From Chryseobacterium defluvii (GTDB taxonomy: Bacteria; Bacteroidota; Bacteroidia; Flavobacteriales; Weeksellaceae): DNA of 64,000 nucleotides. The notes under the pieces are model-generated. The model ran no database searches and was not told the DNA's origin. It saw only the letters and a program-made list of their open reading frames with translations. The position numbers and the translations under genes are program-made. This document shows, piece after piece, positions 1-8,312 of this stretch (position 1 is the first letter of the stretch; each line of letters begins with the position of its first letter). The stretch spans positions 744,001 to 808,000 of the forward strand of contig NZ_RBXB01000002.1 of assembly GCF_003634775.1 (NCBI RefSeq), read 5' to 3'.

Positions 1-417
1 CTTTACAAAGGACTGATCGCAGCAGGAAGAAAAGTTCCGATGCACGGCTCCATTCTATTCACCGTTGCGGATAAACATAAGCAGGAAGCAGCAGATTTAG
101 CGGCGAGATTCCATGAAGTTGGTTTCAGAATCTGGGCTACGGAAGGAACGGCAAAATTCTTCGAAGAAAAAGGAATTCCTTGCAAAATAGGATACAAAAT
201 CGGAGAAGAAAGTGTAAACCTTATTGATCTGATCCAGAAAGGAAAAGTACAATACGTAGTCAATACCACAACAAAAGGTAAACAGGCAGAAAGAGACGGT
301 TTCCAGATCAGAAGAATGAGTGTGGAAAATGGTGTTCCTTGTTTAACCTCGATGGATACGGTAGAAGCTATTCTTAAAGTGATCGAAAGCATGAGCTTCA
401 AGATGGAGACGATGTAA
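1..417 (+). CDS. carB: Carbamoyl-phosphate synthase large subunit, C-terminal end (partial)
   Basis: This is the last 138 codons of a gene that begins outside the window; the frame is open from base 1, so the ATG at 40 is internal. CarB makes carbamoyl phosphate from bicarbonate, ATP and glutamine-derived ammonia for pyrimidine and arginine synthesis. The visible part is the MGS-like allosteric domain, with the typical segments HGSILFTVAD, RIWATEGTAKFF and VVNTTTKG. In the family this domain binds effectors such as UMP or ornithine. The gene ends with TAA at 415-417 and is followed by a strong terminator at 438. The catalytic halves cannot be checked here. Identification is confident because the domain order and spacing match CarB. 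Confidence 0.93.
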   Translation, partial: LYKGLIAAGRKVPMHGSILFTVADKHKQEAADLAARFHEVGFRIWATEGTAKFFEEKGIPCKIGYKIGEESVNLIDLIQKGKVQYVVNTTTKGKQAERDGFQIRRMSVENGVPCLTSMDTVEAILKVIESMSFKMETM

Positions 418-437
418 TTTCGAAATAAATAGATTCA

Positions 438-468
438 AAACGCACCTTCCTTTAAGGTGCGTTTTTTT
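438..468 (+). terminator. Rho-independent terminator of carB
   Basis: An 11-bp stem, AAACGCACCTT (with the preceding A) paired to AAGGTGCGTTT, has a 5-nt loop and is followed by a T-run. The same CGCACC/GGTGCG stem is used in the terminator after trxB at 18342. Confidence 0.9.
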
Positions 469-546
469 ATTGATAAATATTTGCTTAGTTATCGAAATAT
501 ATAAATTTTGATGTAATTTTATTGAAGTCTCATAATAAATAAAGAT

Positions 547-1683
547 ATGTCATTCTTTAAAAGACTTTTTGGGAAAAGTAAAAAGGAGGAAAACAAAGAA
601 GAGAAAGAATCTGTTTTAAAGCTACCATGGCTAGAATCTTCGGAAAACCAGTGGAATGTAAGGCTTCTGGATTTGCGGCCTTTGATCAATAGCATATTTT
701 CCGCTTCATCAGATCCAAAAATGGCAGAAAATGCGATTTCTTATGGTGGTGATGACGGAACTAGCTTTTGGGGTATAAAACCCAACAATAACAGAACTAT
801 CCCTGCAAACCTTTCTCTACCTATTGATACTGTTTTGGAGTCGGGTGTTCTATTTACACCTAATACGATGGAACATAAATGGGCCATCTATTTTGATGGA
901 ATATATTTGATATTCATCCGTAGTTGGCTAAGACAAGTTTTTGTAATAGCAAAAACTTCACAAAAAAATAATCAACTCATTATAGAAAATATAATCGGTG
1001 AGTTTACCGAAAATGAAACTCCTGAATTTACAATAGCGGTATTAAATTTCTTATTGATCAGCCATGCAATGGGAGAAGTTGTTCCTGCTCCATTACCGAA
1101 AGAATTAGAACTGGATACAAACAGAGCAGGAACATGGGCGTTTTCAAGCTATGGCAATATGGCACATTTAGGAATTTTTGACGAAAATTTTATTCCGCTT
1201 CCAAAAGGGATACTCCGTTCCCATTCATTACTGCATATTGCTGTAGCAAAATCTAATATGGATGAAATAGAAAGACAGGTTAAAAAAGGGACCAATGTAA
1301 ATTTATTGGCAGGAGATGGGTTAGCTACTTTACACTGGTCGATAGCATGTGAAAGCATTGAATCTATGGATAAATTGATTGAATTAGGAGCTGACCCAAA
1401 TGTAAGAACCTTACAAGGTGCTACACCATTAATGAACGCTGTTCAGTCAAATAAAATAGAACACTTCAATTTACTTTTACAGTCAGGAGCATTAGTAAAT
1501 GCCAAAGATAATAGAGGATTTACGGCATTACACAGAGCGGCGGAAATGGGACATTTAGAAATTGTAAAGATTTTATTATCAAAGGGAGCCGACAAAACCG
1601 TTGAAGCTGAAAATCATACGGCATTCTCGCTTGCGAGAGCAAGCGAGAATAAAGAGATTGTAGAATTATTAACAGATATATAA
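547..1683 (+). CDS. Ankyrin-repeat protein with an uncharacterised N-terminal domain
   Basis: The protein has 378 residues. Residues 1-25 are very basic and acidic (KRLFGKSKKEEN...). Residues 30-220 form a globular region I do not recognise. Residues 225-378 contain four ankyrin repeats, seen in HSLLHIAVAKSNMDEIERQV, LIELGADPNVRT, TPLMNAVQSNK and TALHRAAEMGHLEIVKILL. There is no signal peptide or membrane segment, so it is probably cytosolic. Ankyrin repeats mediate protein binding; in bacteria such proteins sometimes sit beside toxins as immunity proteins, but no toxin is visible here. Near the 3' end the coding sequence contains a 12-bp perfect hairpin (1623-1650). It heads a run of poorly conserved genes. 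The domain call is firm and the function is unknown. Confidence 0.85.
   Translation: MSFFKRLFGKSKKEENKEEKESVLKLPWLESSENQWNVRLLDLRPLINSIFSASSDPKMAENAISYGGDDGTSFWGIKPNNNRTIPANLSLPIDTVLESGVLFTPNTMEHKWAIYFDGIYLIFIRSWLRQVFVIAKTSQKNNQLIIENIIGEFTENETPEFTIAVLNFLLISHAMGEVVPAPLPKELELDTNRAGTWAFSSYGNMAHLGIFDENFIPLPKGILRSHSLLHIAVAKSNMDEIERQVKKGTNVNLLAGDGLATLHWSIACESIESMDKLIELGADPNVRTLQGATPLMNAVQSNKIEHFNLLLQSGALVNAKDNRGFTALHRAAEMGHLEIVKILLSKGADKTVEAENHTAFSLARASENKEIVELLTDI
1623..1650. repeat. Perfect 12-bp hairpin inside the ankyrin gene
   Basis: ATTCTCGCTTGC pairs with GCAAGCGAGAAT around a GAGA tetraloop. It encodes part of the last ankyrin repeat (around FSLARASEN) and has no T-run, so it is not a normal terminator. 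It may be a small inserted palindrome or an mRNA 3'-end stabilising structure. Confidence 0.75.
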
Positions 1684-1716
1684 AAAGTTATGCATAATAA
1701 TGGTTTATGATAGTAA

Positions 1717-2337
1717 ATGTCAAATAGAGACCAAATGAAAATTTTGAAATATTTTTTAACTTTTATATTCCTGATTTTAGCCGGTTATATTTTGTATTTC
1801 TATGTAGCCGTCTATTCAAAGCTTATTCCTGCAATAATTGATTCAAATGTGAAGAAGGAAAAAGCATTCCGTTTAATGGATATGCAAAAAGAGATTATAA
1901 ACGGTACGGAAATCTATGATTCAATTCCGAGAAAAAAAAGCTCAAGTGTTATTTTGTATGCAGATAAAAAGCCTGTTACAAAAGATGAACTAAAAATGGC
2001 AGGTTTCAATAATTGTAGAGCAATCAGATGGAAAGGAAAAACAAGAATAACAATTGGATACAACTCAGGTTTTAGCGGAGGAGGCTATGAAATAGAATAT
2101 GTACTGGGAAGATTCAAACTACAGCCATATTCTTTTACCGATGTTGTTTCCGAAAACAGCAAAGAACCTCTTTATAAAATTATAAAGCAAGAAGTAACTT
2201 TGGACAAAATCAACTATAAAGAGGGAGACAGTATATATGGTAAAATAGATTTTATTATGGAGAACAATGATTTCGCCCCGAAAAAAATCATCATATATGG
2301 TAATGGATATTTTAGAACAAAACTTGAGAGTTTATAA
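1717..2337 (+). CDS. Hypothetical membrane-anchored protein
   Basis: The protein has 206 residues, or 200 if translation starts at the second ATG (1735), which gives a cleaner N-terminus beginning MKILKYFLTF. One hydrophobic segment at about residues 10-30 should anchor it, leaving about 170 residues outside the cytoplasm. The soluble part has a glycine-rich turn (NSGFSGGGYEIEYVLGRF) and a region ending with KINYKEGDSIYGKIDF, which suggests a beta-rich fold. I do not recognise the family. It lies 33 bp after the ankyrin gene and may be co-transcribed with it. The frame is supported by length, codon pattern and the absence of any competing gene. Confidence 0.6.
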   Translation: MSNRDQMKILKYFLTFIFLILAGYILYFYVAVYSKLIPAIIDSNVKKEKAFRLMDMQKEIINGTEIYDSIPRKKSSSVILYADKKPVTKDELKMAGFNNCRAIRWKGKTRITIGYNSGFSGGGYEIEYVLGRFKLQPYSFTDVVSENSKEPLYKIIKQEVTLDKINYKEGDSIYGKIDFIMENNDFAPKKIIIYGNGYFRTKLESL

Positions 2338-2441
2338 TGACATAGGAGAACAATTATAAAGTTCCGACTCAAAAGCAAAAATGGTATAGATGTTTTTCAA
2401 TTCAACAAATTTCCATAGTTTAGTTCTATTGAAAAAAGTTT

Positions 2442-3107
2442 ATGAAAACATTTTATCTTATCATTTTACTGCTCTTTTTATCTCCCGTTTTTACATTCTC
2501 TCAAAATTTAAAAGATGAAAATGAGCTAATCTCATCAATGTGCAAAGAGTTTCAGAAAACTGAACACTTATCAGATTCTTTACGTGTTCAAAATACATAT
2601 TCAAAATTTTTGCCTTCATATCTTGAGAAGATTTAACCTGCAAAGCTAGATTCAGTTGGTAGTTCAATATATTTCCGTCTTCAGAGAGAGTGTGAATCAT
2701 TTAGAAGATTTCTTGATAGAGTAGATCCTTTACCCAATTGGAAAGAAATAAAAGAAATGCCTAAAAGTGAATTAACGGTTAAAGACAGAAAGGAATTTGA
2801 AAAAACCAAGAATTTCTACTATTTAGAAGGAAATAATGAAACAACCAATGTTGTAATTGAAAATGGAAGATGGATGGATATATTTCCGGACAATACTTTT
2901 TCAAAAACTAAATTTAAATGGTTTGGGAAAGACAATGAATTCGAATTGGAGTTTATAGAAAGCACTAATTTAAATAGAAAAGGATACAGCAGAAAAGGAG
3001 ATAAATATTTTTATAAAATAATTCGAAAAGAAAAAAAATATTTTGAAGTTGCAGCACAAATACCGAATCAGGAACAGATTTTACTTTTTAAATTATATAT
3101 CAAATAA
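2442..3107 (+). pseudogene. Secreted hypothetical protein interrupted by one in-frame stop codon
   Basis: An ATG at 2442 opens a signal peptide (MKTFYLIILLLFLSPVFTFS) and runs 64 codons to TAA at 2634-2636. Translation continues in the same frame without another stop to 3107, so the two open stretches (2442-2636 and 2637-3107) are one gene of about 221 codons with a nonsense codon. The residues just after the stop (PAKLDSVGSSIYFRLQRECE) look like ordinary protein sequence. The C-terminal part is beta-rich with aromatic residues (FYYLEGNN, RWMDIFPDN, YFYKIIRKEKKYFEV). The family is not recognised. A single substitution or a sequencing error would explain the break; true readthrough is less likely. 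Confidence 0.7.
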
Positions 3108-3144
3108 TTGACCCCTCATTTATAATCGCTAAAAACAATACCCT

Positions 3145-3864
3145 ATGAAAAAAATCACATTATATTCATTTCTGCTTCTATGTTTACTTTCATGTAACAA
3201 GAACACTGAAAACATAGAAAGCCAATCCAAAACAAAAACAGAAGAATCATCCATTAAGAATTTAAATATCCAAATGAACTCCTTTACTGAAATTGACAGT
3301 ACAGGGATTCTAATTTTCCCATTGCAAATGGGACAAAACAAAAGGGATGACGGAAGCTATTCTTATAAAAAAATGCCTGATAATGCATATTGGAACATTA
3401 TCTTTTTAAATTCAAATACAAACGAATATCATTTACTTACAGAAAAGAAAATTCTGATACTGGATTATGATTACAAATACAATGCAGAAGAAGGAATTAA
3501 TATTTCCAAAAAAACCGATCATATTTTTTATGACGTAAGGAGTTTAGATTATAATAACGATAAACTAATCAATGAAAAAGATCCGGTGTATTTATTTGTT
3601 TCAGACAGGTTTGGAAATAATTTCAGACCGATTTCACCTGCGAATTACAGTTTAAATACCTGGAAATATATCCAAAGTTCAAATAAAGTTATAATGACTG
3701 TAACAAAAGACAGTAATCGTGACAAACTGTTTGATGATAAAGATGAAATCTTAACTTTTGAAATTGTCTTGGATCAATCGGAAACACCCAAAGAAGTTTT
3801 TCAGACAGAGCTTAAAGATAAACTTAAGAAGCTGTATGACAGAGACTGGAAAAGAATAAAATAA
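3145..3864 (+). CDS. Hypothetical lipoprotein
   Basis: The protein has 239 residues. The N-terminus MKKITLYSFLLLCLLSCNKN is a type II signal peptide with lipobox LLSC, so the mature protein starts at the Cys near residue 17. After a short polar linker the protein is a mixed soluble domain. Two acidic, Asp/Asn-rich segments (DYNNDKLINEKDPVYLF and DSNRDKLFDDKDEILTF) resemble EF-hand-like calcium-binding turns, seen as D-x-N-x-D-x-L patterns. It is probably exposed at the periplasmic or cell surface. It follows the interrupted gene by 37 bp. The family is unknown to me, but similar lipoproteins with paired DxNxD motifs occur in related bacteria. Confidence 0.75.
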   Translation: MKKITLYSFLLLCLLSCNKNTENIESQSKTKTEESSIKNLNIQMNSFTEIDSTGILIFPLQMGQNKRDDGSYSYKKMPDNAYWNIIFLNSNTNEYHLLTEKKILILDYDYKYNAEEGINISKKTDHIFYDVRSLDYNNDKLINEKDPVYLFVSDRFGNNFRPISPANYSLNTWKYIQSSNKVIMTVTKDSNRDKLFDDKDEILTFEIVLDQSETPKEVFQTELKDKLKKLYDRDWKRIK

Positions 3865-3916
3865 AGAATTGGCAAAATTGTAATAAATAAAATCGTTAAC
3901 AATCAAATAAATAACC

Positions 3917-4414
3917 ATGACAGAATATCAGGCAAAATCTAAGGAAACTCTATCTTTTGACATCACAAAGGAAGACCAATTAATCGGGAAACTTATTTAT
4001 AAAAGTTGGTTTAAGTTTAATGCGGAAATAGAGATGGCCCATAATTCAAAATATCAGATTGAGCCTAAAGGTTTTTGGGGCACAACTATCGAACTTAAAG
4101 AAGGAGATAAGGTATTGTTAAAATTCAAGATGAACTGGAATGGCGAGATTCTCGTGCAGACTTTTTTTGACGGCATTGAGAAAGATTATATTTTTAAGCA
4201 CAGAGGCATTTTCAAAGAATCGTTTGTATTGATAGATCAAAAAGGAACAGAGCTTTTGGTGATGAAGCCGCACCTGAAATGGAATTGGATGAATTATGAA
4301 TATACGGTTACTACATCCGATACTTTTGATGCCTTACCTCATAGAGAAATTATATTGATCAATTCATTGCATTGTGCCAATTACTATATGTCGATGGCGA
4401 TGTCTGGAATATAA
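3917..4414 (+). CDS. Hypothetical soluble protein
   Basis: The protein has 165 residues with no signal peptide or membrane span. It reads as a beta-rich protein with repeated aromatic strands (IYKSWFKFNAEIEM, KVLLKFKMNWNGEI, FVLIDQKGTELLVM, LKWNWMNYEYTVTT), a pattern reminiscent of LURP/tubby-like or scramblase-like beta barrels. That resemblance is only by eye. The C-terminus (NSLHCANYYMSMAMSGI) is slightly hydrophobic. It is the last of the five poorly known genes before the MGMT operon. The start is the ATG at 3917, with no competing upstream ATG. Confidence 0.7.
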   Translation: MTEYQAKSKETLSFDITKEDQLIGKLIYKSWFKFNAEIEMAHNSKYQIEPKGFWGTTIELKEGDKVLLKFKMNWNGEILVQTFFDGIEKDYIFKHRGIFKESFVLIDQKGTELLVMKPHLKWNWMNYEYTVTTSDTFDALPHREIILINSLHCANYYMSMAMSGI

Positions 4415-4458
4415 AATCAGACATTTTTAGTAGTTAAAAATTTATTACTTTTGGTTTA

Positions 4459-4971
4459 ATGAAAATCATACATCTTACCACCATAGCAACTCCGCTCGGA
4501 GATATGTTTGCCTGTGCCGTAGACGAAGGAATCTGCTTATTGGAATTTACAGACCGGAAGAATATGGATAAACAGTTCCAATCATTATCAAAAGCTTTGG
4601 GTGGAGAAATTGTTGAAAAAGATCATCAACATTTCAGGCAGCTTGAAAATGAACTGCAAGAATATTTTGAAGAAAAAAGAAACCAATTTGAAGTTCCGTT
4701 ATTCATTACCGGAACAGAATTCCAGGAAAAAGTATGGCAACTCTTGCGCGAAATTCCAATGGGGGAGACCAGAACCTACAAACAGCAGTCAGAATTTTTA
4801 GGAAACCCGAAAGCCATTCGTGCTGTAGGAACCGCAAATGGCATTAATAAAATAGCGATCCTGATCCCGTGTCACCGGGTGATAGGTTCCAACGGTGAAC
4901 TGGTAGGCTATGCCGGAGGAATCTGGAGAAAACAAAAATTGTTGCAATTGGAGAAGGCTATTTTGTTTTGA
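4459..4971 (+). CDS. ogt: Methylated-DNA--protein-cysteine S-methyltransferase (MGMT)
   Basis: The protein has 170 residues and repairs O6-alkylguanine by moving the alkyl group to its own cysteine, a suicide reaction. The active-site motif PCHRV is present with acceptor Cys138, preceded by the DNA-binding helix with the arginine finger (KAIRAVGTANG), and followed by GYAGGIWRKQKLL. Residues 1-75 match the variable N-terminal domain. The length is normal for Ogt-type enzymes. A candidate -7 element TACTTTTG lies at 4446, only a few bases before the ATG, so the leader is very short. The gene heads a compact operon with the DUF2911, GNAT and cupin genes. Identification is firm; ogt versus ada-like naming is by convention. 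Confidence 0.93.
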   Translation: MKIIHLTTIATPLGDMFACAVDEGICLLEFTDRKNMDKQFQSLSKALGGEIVEKDHQHFRQLENELQEYFEEKRNQFEVPLFITGTEFQEKVWQLLREIPMGETRTYKQQSEFLGNPKAIRAVGTANGINKIAILIPCHRVIGSNGELVGYAGGIWRKQKLLQLEKAILF

Positions 4972-5000
4972 TTTTTGTAATTTTAAACAAAAATTTGCAC

Positions 5001-5606
5001 GTGAAAAAGTTTATCATAACACTTTGTTTATCAGTTTCAGCTTTAAGTTTTGCACAGGATTATTCAGTTCCGGCAGCAAGTCCGAGACAAAAAGTAGAAC
5101 AGCAGTTCTCAATGTCTAAAGTAACGATTGATTATGGAAGACCGGGAGTGAAAGGGCGTAAAATATTCGGAGAGCTGGTTCCTTATGGCCAGGTTTGGAG
5201 AGCAGGAGCCAATTCATCTACCAAAGTTACATTCGGACAATCTATAAGTTTCGGAGGGAAAATAGTTCCGGCCGGGACGTACGGTTTATTCATCGTTCCT
5301 ACAGAAAAAGAATGGAAGGTGATTCTGAATAAGGATTTCCAGCAGTGGGGCGCTTATACGTATGATCCTAAACAGGATGTCGTAGACGTTACCGTTCCGG
5401 TGAATAAATTGGCAGACAAGCAGGAATGGTTTGAAATTACCTTGAATCCTATTGATGAAAACTCGGCGAATCTTGTTTTAAAGTGGGATTTCACACAGGC
5501 TGAAGTTCCGTTGAAACCGGCTAAACCCGATGCCGTAATCAAAATTACGGATAAGCTGAAGGAGATTAAAAAAATAGAATCTGACGCCAGTAAAACCAAA
5601 AGCTAA
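5001..5606 (+). CDS. DUF2911 secreted protein
   Basis: I place the start at GTG 5001, because VKKFIITLCLSVSALSFAQ is then a clean signal peptide; an upstream TTG (4968) would add eleven residues and overlap MGMT. The mature protein (201 residues in total) carries the DUF2911 domain: ASPRQKVEQQFSMSKVTIDYGRPGVKGR, continuing with GELVPYGQVWRAGAN and the PAGTYGLFIVP strand (residues about 25-175). The family is common in Bacteroidota, is exported and has no established function. Stop to next start is 3 bp, so it is co-translated with the GNAT gene. Confidence 0.9.
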   Translation: MKKFIITLCLSVSALSFAQDYSVPAASPRQKVEQQFSMSKVTIDYGRPGVKGRKIFGELVPYGQVWRAGANSSTKVTFGQSISFGGKIVPAGTYGLFIVPTEKEWKVILNKDFQQWGAYTYDPKQDVVDVTVPVNKLADKQEWFEITLNPIDENSANLVLKWDFTQAEVPLKPAKPDAVIKITDKLKEIKKIESDASKTKS

Positions 5607-5609
5607 GAA

Positions 5610-6140
5610 ATGAACTTTTCAATTCAACCTGTTTTGGAAAATCAGGAATATCAGTTAATCCCCTTACAGCAAGGGGATTTTGAGTCTTTATATGAGGTGG
5701 CTTCCGATCCTAAAGTCTGGGAACAGCATCCCAACAAAGACCGCTACAAAAGAGAAGTTTTTGAAATCTTTTTCAAAGGCGCTATAGAAAGTAATGGGGC
5801 CTTCAAAATAACAGATAAATCATCCGGTGAAGTACTGGGAAGCAGCCGTTATTATGATTTTAACGAGGGAGACAACAGTATTTTTGTAGGGTATACCTTT
5901 TACGGTACAAACTCTTGGGGAAAAGGAATTAATCCACAGGTGAAAAAACTTATGCTGGATTATATCTTCCGGTATGTAGACAAAGTTTATTTCCATGTCG
6001 GTAAAAATAACCTCCGTTCTCAGATTGCAATGGAAAGATTAGGAGGAAAGAAGATTGCAGAGGAAGAGGTTGCTTATTTCGGAGAACCCGCCAAAACCAA
6101 TTTTGTATATGAAATAAAAAAAGAAAACTGGCTATCATGA
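5610..6140 (+). CDS. GNAT family N-acetyltransferase
   Basis: The protein has 176 residues with the layout of RimJ/RimL-like acetyltransferases. It has an N-terminal strand and loop with WEQHPNKDRY, a middle beta sheet containing GEVLGSSRYYDF, and a C-terminal HVGKNNLRSQIAMERLGGKK that matches the acetyl-CoA-binding and N-x-x-S-x-x-x-x-E-R-L-G signature. Such enzymes transfer acetyl groups to amines of proteins, antibiotics or small molecules; the substrate is not evident. The stop codon overlaps the ATG of the cupin gene by 4 bp (ATGA), indicating translational coupling. Confidence 0.88.
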   Translation: MNFSIQPVLENQEYQLIPLQQGDFESLYEVASDPKVWEQHPNKDRYKREVFEIFFKGAIESNGAFKITDKSSGEVLGSSRYYDFNEGDNSIFVGYTFYGTNSWGKGINPQVKKLMLDYIFRYVDKVYFHVGKNNLRSQIAMERLGGKKIAEEEVAYFGEPAKTNFVYEIKKENWLS

Positions 6141-6508
6141 AAAAATATAAAATCCAGACATCCCCGTTTGTAGTTCCTACAATGGATGGAAAATTAATTG
6201 AAGAGCATTGGGGGAATTCCACACAGCATTCCAATATTTCCATTGCCCATATGGTAGCTCCGCCGGATTGGAGCGAACCGCATCAGACTCCTGAATTTGA
6301 TGAATTCACCATTATTGTTTCAGGAAAGAAACAGTTTGAAATAGACGGCGAAATGGTTGTCCTTGAAAAAGGGCAGAGTATTTTGGTGGAAAAAGGTGCA
6401 AGAGTACGTTACAGCAATCCGTTTTCAGAAGCCTGTGAATATATCTCGATCTGTCTTCCGGCATTTTCTGTTGAGCTTGTACACAGAGAGGAGGAAGGGG
6501 TAGATTAA
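6137..6508 (+). CDS. Cupin-domain protein
   Basis: The protein has 123 residues and is a single small cupin barrel. It has WSEPHQTPEFDEFTIIVSGKKQFEIDG as the first motif (metal-ligand type His and Glu residues) and KGQSILVEKGARVRYSNP as the second. Small cupins bind a metal and act as isomerases, dioxygenases or sensors; the actual activity is unknown. It starts inside the GNAT stop codon and ends 4 bp from the convergent C1q-like gene, so no separate terminator fits between them. The acetyltransferase-cupin pair may act on one substrate, which is inference from coupling only. Confidence 0.88.
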   Translation: MKKYKIQTSPFVVPTMDGKLIEEHWGNSTQHSNISIAHMVAPPDWSEPHQTPEFDEFTIIVSGKKQFEIDGEMVVLEKGQSILVEKGARVRYSNPFSEACEYISICLPAFSVELVHREEEGVD

Positions 6509-6512
6509 TCAT

Positions 6513-7409
6513 CTACAATTTCAAGAATAATACGGACTTTGTATAAGACTGGCCGGAAGGAAGGTTTATATGTCCATTTCCTGCTCCGGCAGCTCCAAAT
6601 GTTCCATTGGAAACGCCGTTAATAATAAGACCAGGTCTTTGGATAATAAAACGTATCATGGTATTAGCAGAAAGACTGGCAATGGTAGAAGGTATTTGTA
6701 TTGCAGTTCCTGTTCCTGCGGCAATACCTACAAAAGTACTTCTTATTCCTGTTAACTGACTCCAACTTGTCCCTCCGTTAGTAGAATATTCAAAATATAA
6801 GTTGACTGCTACATATTGTGTTGCCGTACTAAAGTCAGGTCTAAAAGCATTAAAACCTATAAAACCCGAAATCATATAAACACCATTTTCTAAAATTGTA
6901 AATGTTGAAGTAGTCTGGTTAAATGTTGTCGCTGTTGAGATTTGATTATCTGTTGATAAAAAAGTGATCAATTGTCCTGAAGTGCTTGTTTGATCCAAAG
7001 CCTGAGGTGTGCTGGATTTATAATTGGTCATTACAGTACTTACTCCGGTGGATTTTATAACTTTTCCTGTAGTATTATTTATCAACAGATTGGAATACCC
7101 GGTAAGCGCGTCACCTCCTTGCAGGTTTTCTAAGTATAACACATCATTTGTACTTGCATTTCCAACAATATGTACTTTCCCGGACGGATTGCTTTTATTG
7201 ACACCTACATTCCCGTTATCCAAAATGGTAACCAGTTCATTGGAGACAGGGGTTGTCGAATCGCTTATTTTCAATGCTTTAGTAGCATTTGTATTCCCTT
7301 TGCTTACAATATCCAAAGTAGCTGATGGGGAAGTTGTATTAATGCCTATTTGAGCTGACGTTAAAGGAGATAGTAATATTACAAATAAATAAGTTTTTAG
7401 GTTTTGCAT
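6513..7409 (-). CDS. Secreted surface protein with C1q-like C-terminal domain
   Basis: The protein has 298 residues with signal peptide MQNLKTYLFVILLSPLTSAQ. Immediately after it comes IGINTTSPSATLDIVSKGN, a module common at the start of secreted proteins in this group and resembling phage tail-fibre head sequences. Residues 130-298 form a beta-rich domain (TSTFTILENGVYMISGFIGF, LYFEYSTNGGTSWSQLTG, NTMIRFIIQRPG) typical of C1q/TNF-like jelly rolls. These trimeric domains bind ligands at the surface. It is convergent with the cupin gene. Two small HTH genes follow upstream on the same strand. The C1q assignment is by pattern. Confidence 0.75.
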   Translation of the reverse strand: MQNLKTYLFVILLSPLTSAQIGINTTSPSATLDIVSKGNTNATKALKISDSTTPVSNELVTILDNGNVGVNKSNPSGKVHIVGNASTNDVLYLENLQGGDALTGYSNLLINNTTGKVIKSTGVSTVMTNYKSSTPQALDQTSTSGQLITFLSTDNQISTATTFNQTTSTFTILENGVYMISGFIGFNAFRPDFSTATQYVAVNLYFEYSTNGGTSWSQLTGIRSTFVGIAAGTGTAIQIPSTIASLSANTMIRFIIQRPGLIINGVSNGTFGAAGAGNGHINLPSGQSYTKSVLFLKL

Positions 7410-7562
7410 AGTGTATTTAATAATTCTTGTTATGATGAATAAAGGCTCTGTTCATAGAAGCTATTCAGGATAAAAAATCCCCGACCCAATAGTAGCATAA
7501 GGATGAATAAAAAAGTCTATCGGCCGGGGAACCAATTTTAAAAAGTATGGTTTGTTAGTTTG

Positions 7563-7868
7563 TTAAATAAATTTTTTCTTCCATTGAGAGACCGTATTTT
7601 TACTCAGCTTAAAATGTTGTGCAAGCTTGGTATTGCTTAGATTATGAGCTTTTTGATATTCCAGAATTTTAAAAATACTGTTTGGATCATAAGAACGATG
7701 AGATGGGTTCAAAACATCTGAAGAATGTCCGAAAATTATGGTATTGAGTTCAATTATATCTAAAGAAGTTAATTGTTTTTTTGATAAAATTTTTTTGCAG
7801 TCATCTTTCTTTTGAGGATGTTTTTTATCAAGAATATCAACGTAAATTTTCTTATAATCCGGGCGCAT
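7563..7868 (-). CDS. Small helix-turn-helix protein
   Basis: I choose the ATG at 7868 (MRPDYKKIYVDIL...) instead of a start 24 bases upstream, because this ATG overlaps the TAA of the preceding gene by one base, a classic coupling arrangement, and the first product is then 101 residues. Residues about 60-101 hold an HTH (SIFKILEYQKAHNLSNTKLAQHFKLSKNTVSQWKKKF) of the transposase-like type. No catalytic domain is present. It is probably a DNA-binding regulator working with the next gene, whose C-terminus has a similar HTH. A T-rich stretch with a weak CCCCG/CGGGG pairing lies just after the gene. Confidence 0.75.
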   Translation of the reverse strand: MRPDYKKIYVDILDKKHPQKKDDCKKILSKKQLTSLDIIELNTIIFGHSSDVLNPSHRSYDPNSIFKILEYQKAHNLSNTKLAQHFKLSKNTVSQWKKKFI

Positions 7869-8293
7869 TATTTTCTGTACTTTTTTATCCACTTATATAA
7901 TGTTGTTTTGGGAATTTTGTATTCCGTCATAACCTGTGATGTTGTTTTTTCATTAGTTTCTATTAATTCCAAAATAAAATCAATTATTTCTTTGGTGTAA
8001 ATATTTTTTGCCGAACCATAAATTACAGGCTTACTTTTTTCTGCTTTATGGGTATAATTTAGATTGGTAGGGGCATACAAAATAAGATGTTGAGAATATA
8101 ATCTGAAAAAATCATAATGTAACAACACACTCCACTTCAAAAGAATGTCAGTATCAATATCATCAGCATCATACATCTTGATGATATCAATTTCAGGGAT
8201 ATTAAAATATTCGCTTATCTCCGAAATTTTTATTTTTTTTTCTTCTACAATGCTCTTGATCCAAAGTCCTATCTGAATATTTTTAAAACTCAT
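7868..8293 (-). CDS. HTH protein paired with the downstream small HTH gene
   Basis: The protein has 141 residues. An N-terminal helical region (residues 1-75) contains KISEISEYFNIPEIDIIKMYD and LLKWSVLLHYDFFRLYSQHLILYAP, and the C-terminal 40 residues form an HTH (SQVMTEYKIPKTTLYKWIKKYRK). The pair is read from one transcript with stop and start overlapping. From memory, similar two-gene modules are frequent in Chryseobacterium near secreted-protein genes, but this was not verified. A divergent 353-bp region with repeats separates it from the TPR regulator. A DNA-binding role is likely; the targets may be the inverted repeats at 8313-8450. Confidence 0.75.
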   Translation of the reverse strand: MSFKNIQIGLWIKSIVEEKKIKISEISEYFNIPEIDIIKMYDADDIDTDILLKWSVLLHYDFFRLYSQHLILYAPTNLNYTHKAEKSKPVIYGSAKNIYTKEIIDFILELIETNEKTTSQVMTEYKIPKTTLYKWIKKYRK

Positions 8294-8312
8294 AAAACTT
8301 AAAACTCAAAAT

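Noticed and set aside
5354..5599. Opposite-strand ORF inside the DUF2911 gene
   Set aside because: It is a shadow of the real gene, with no domain and no promoter.
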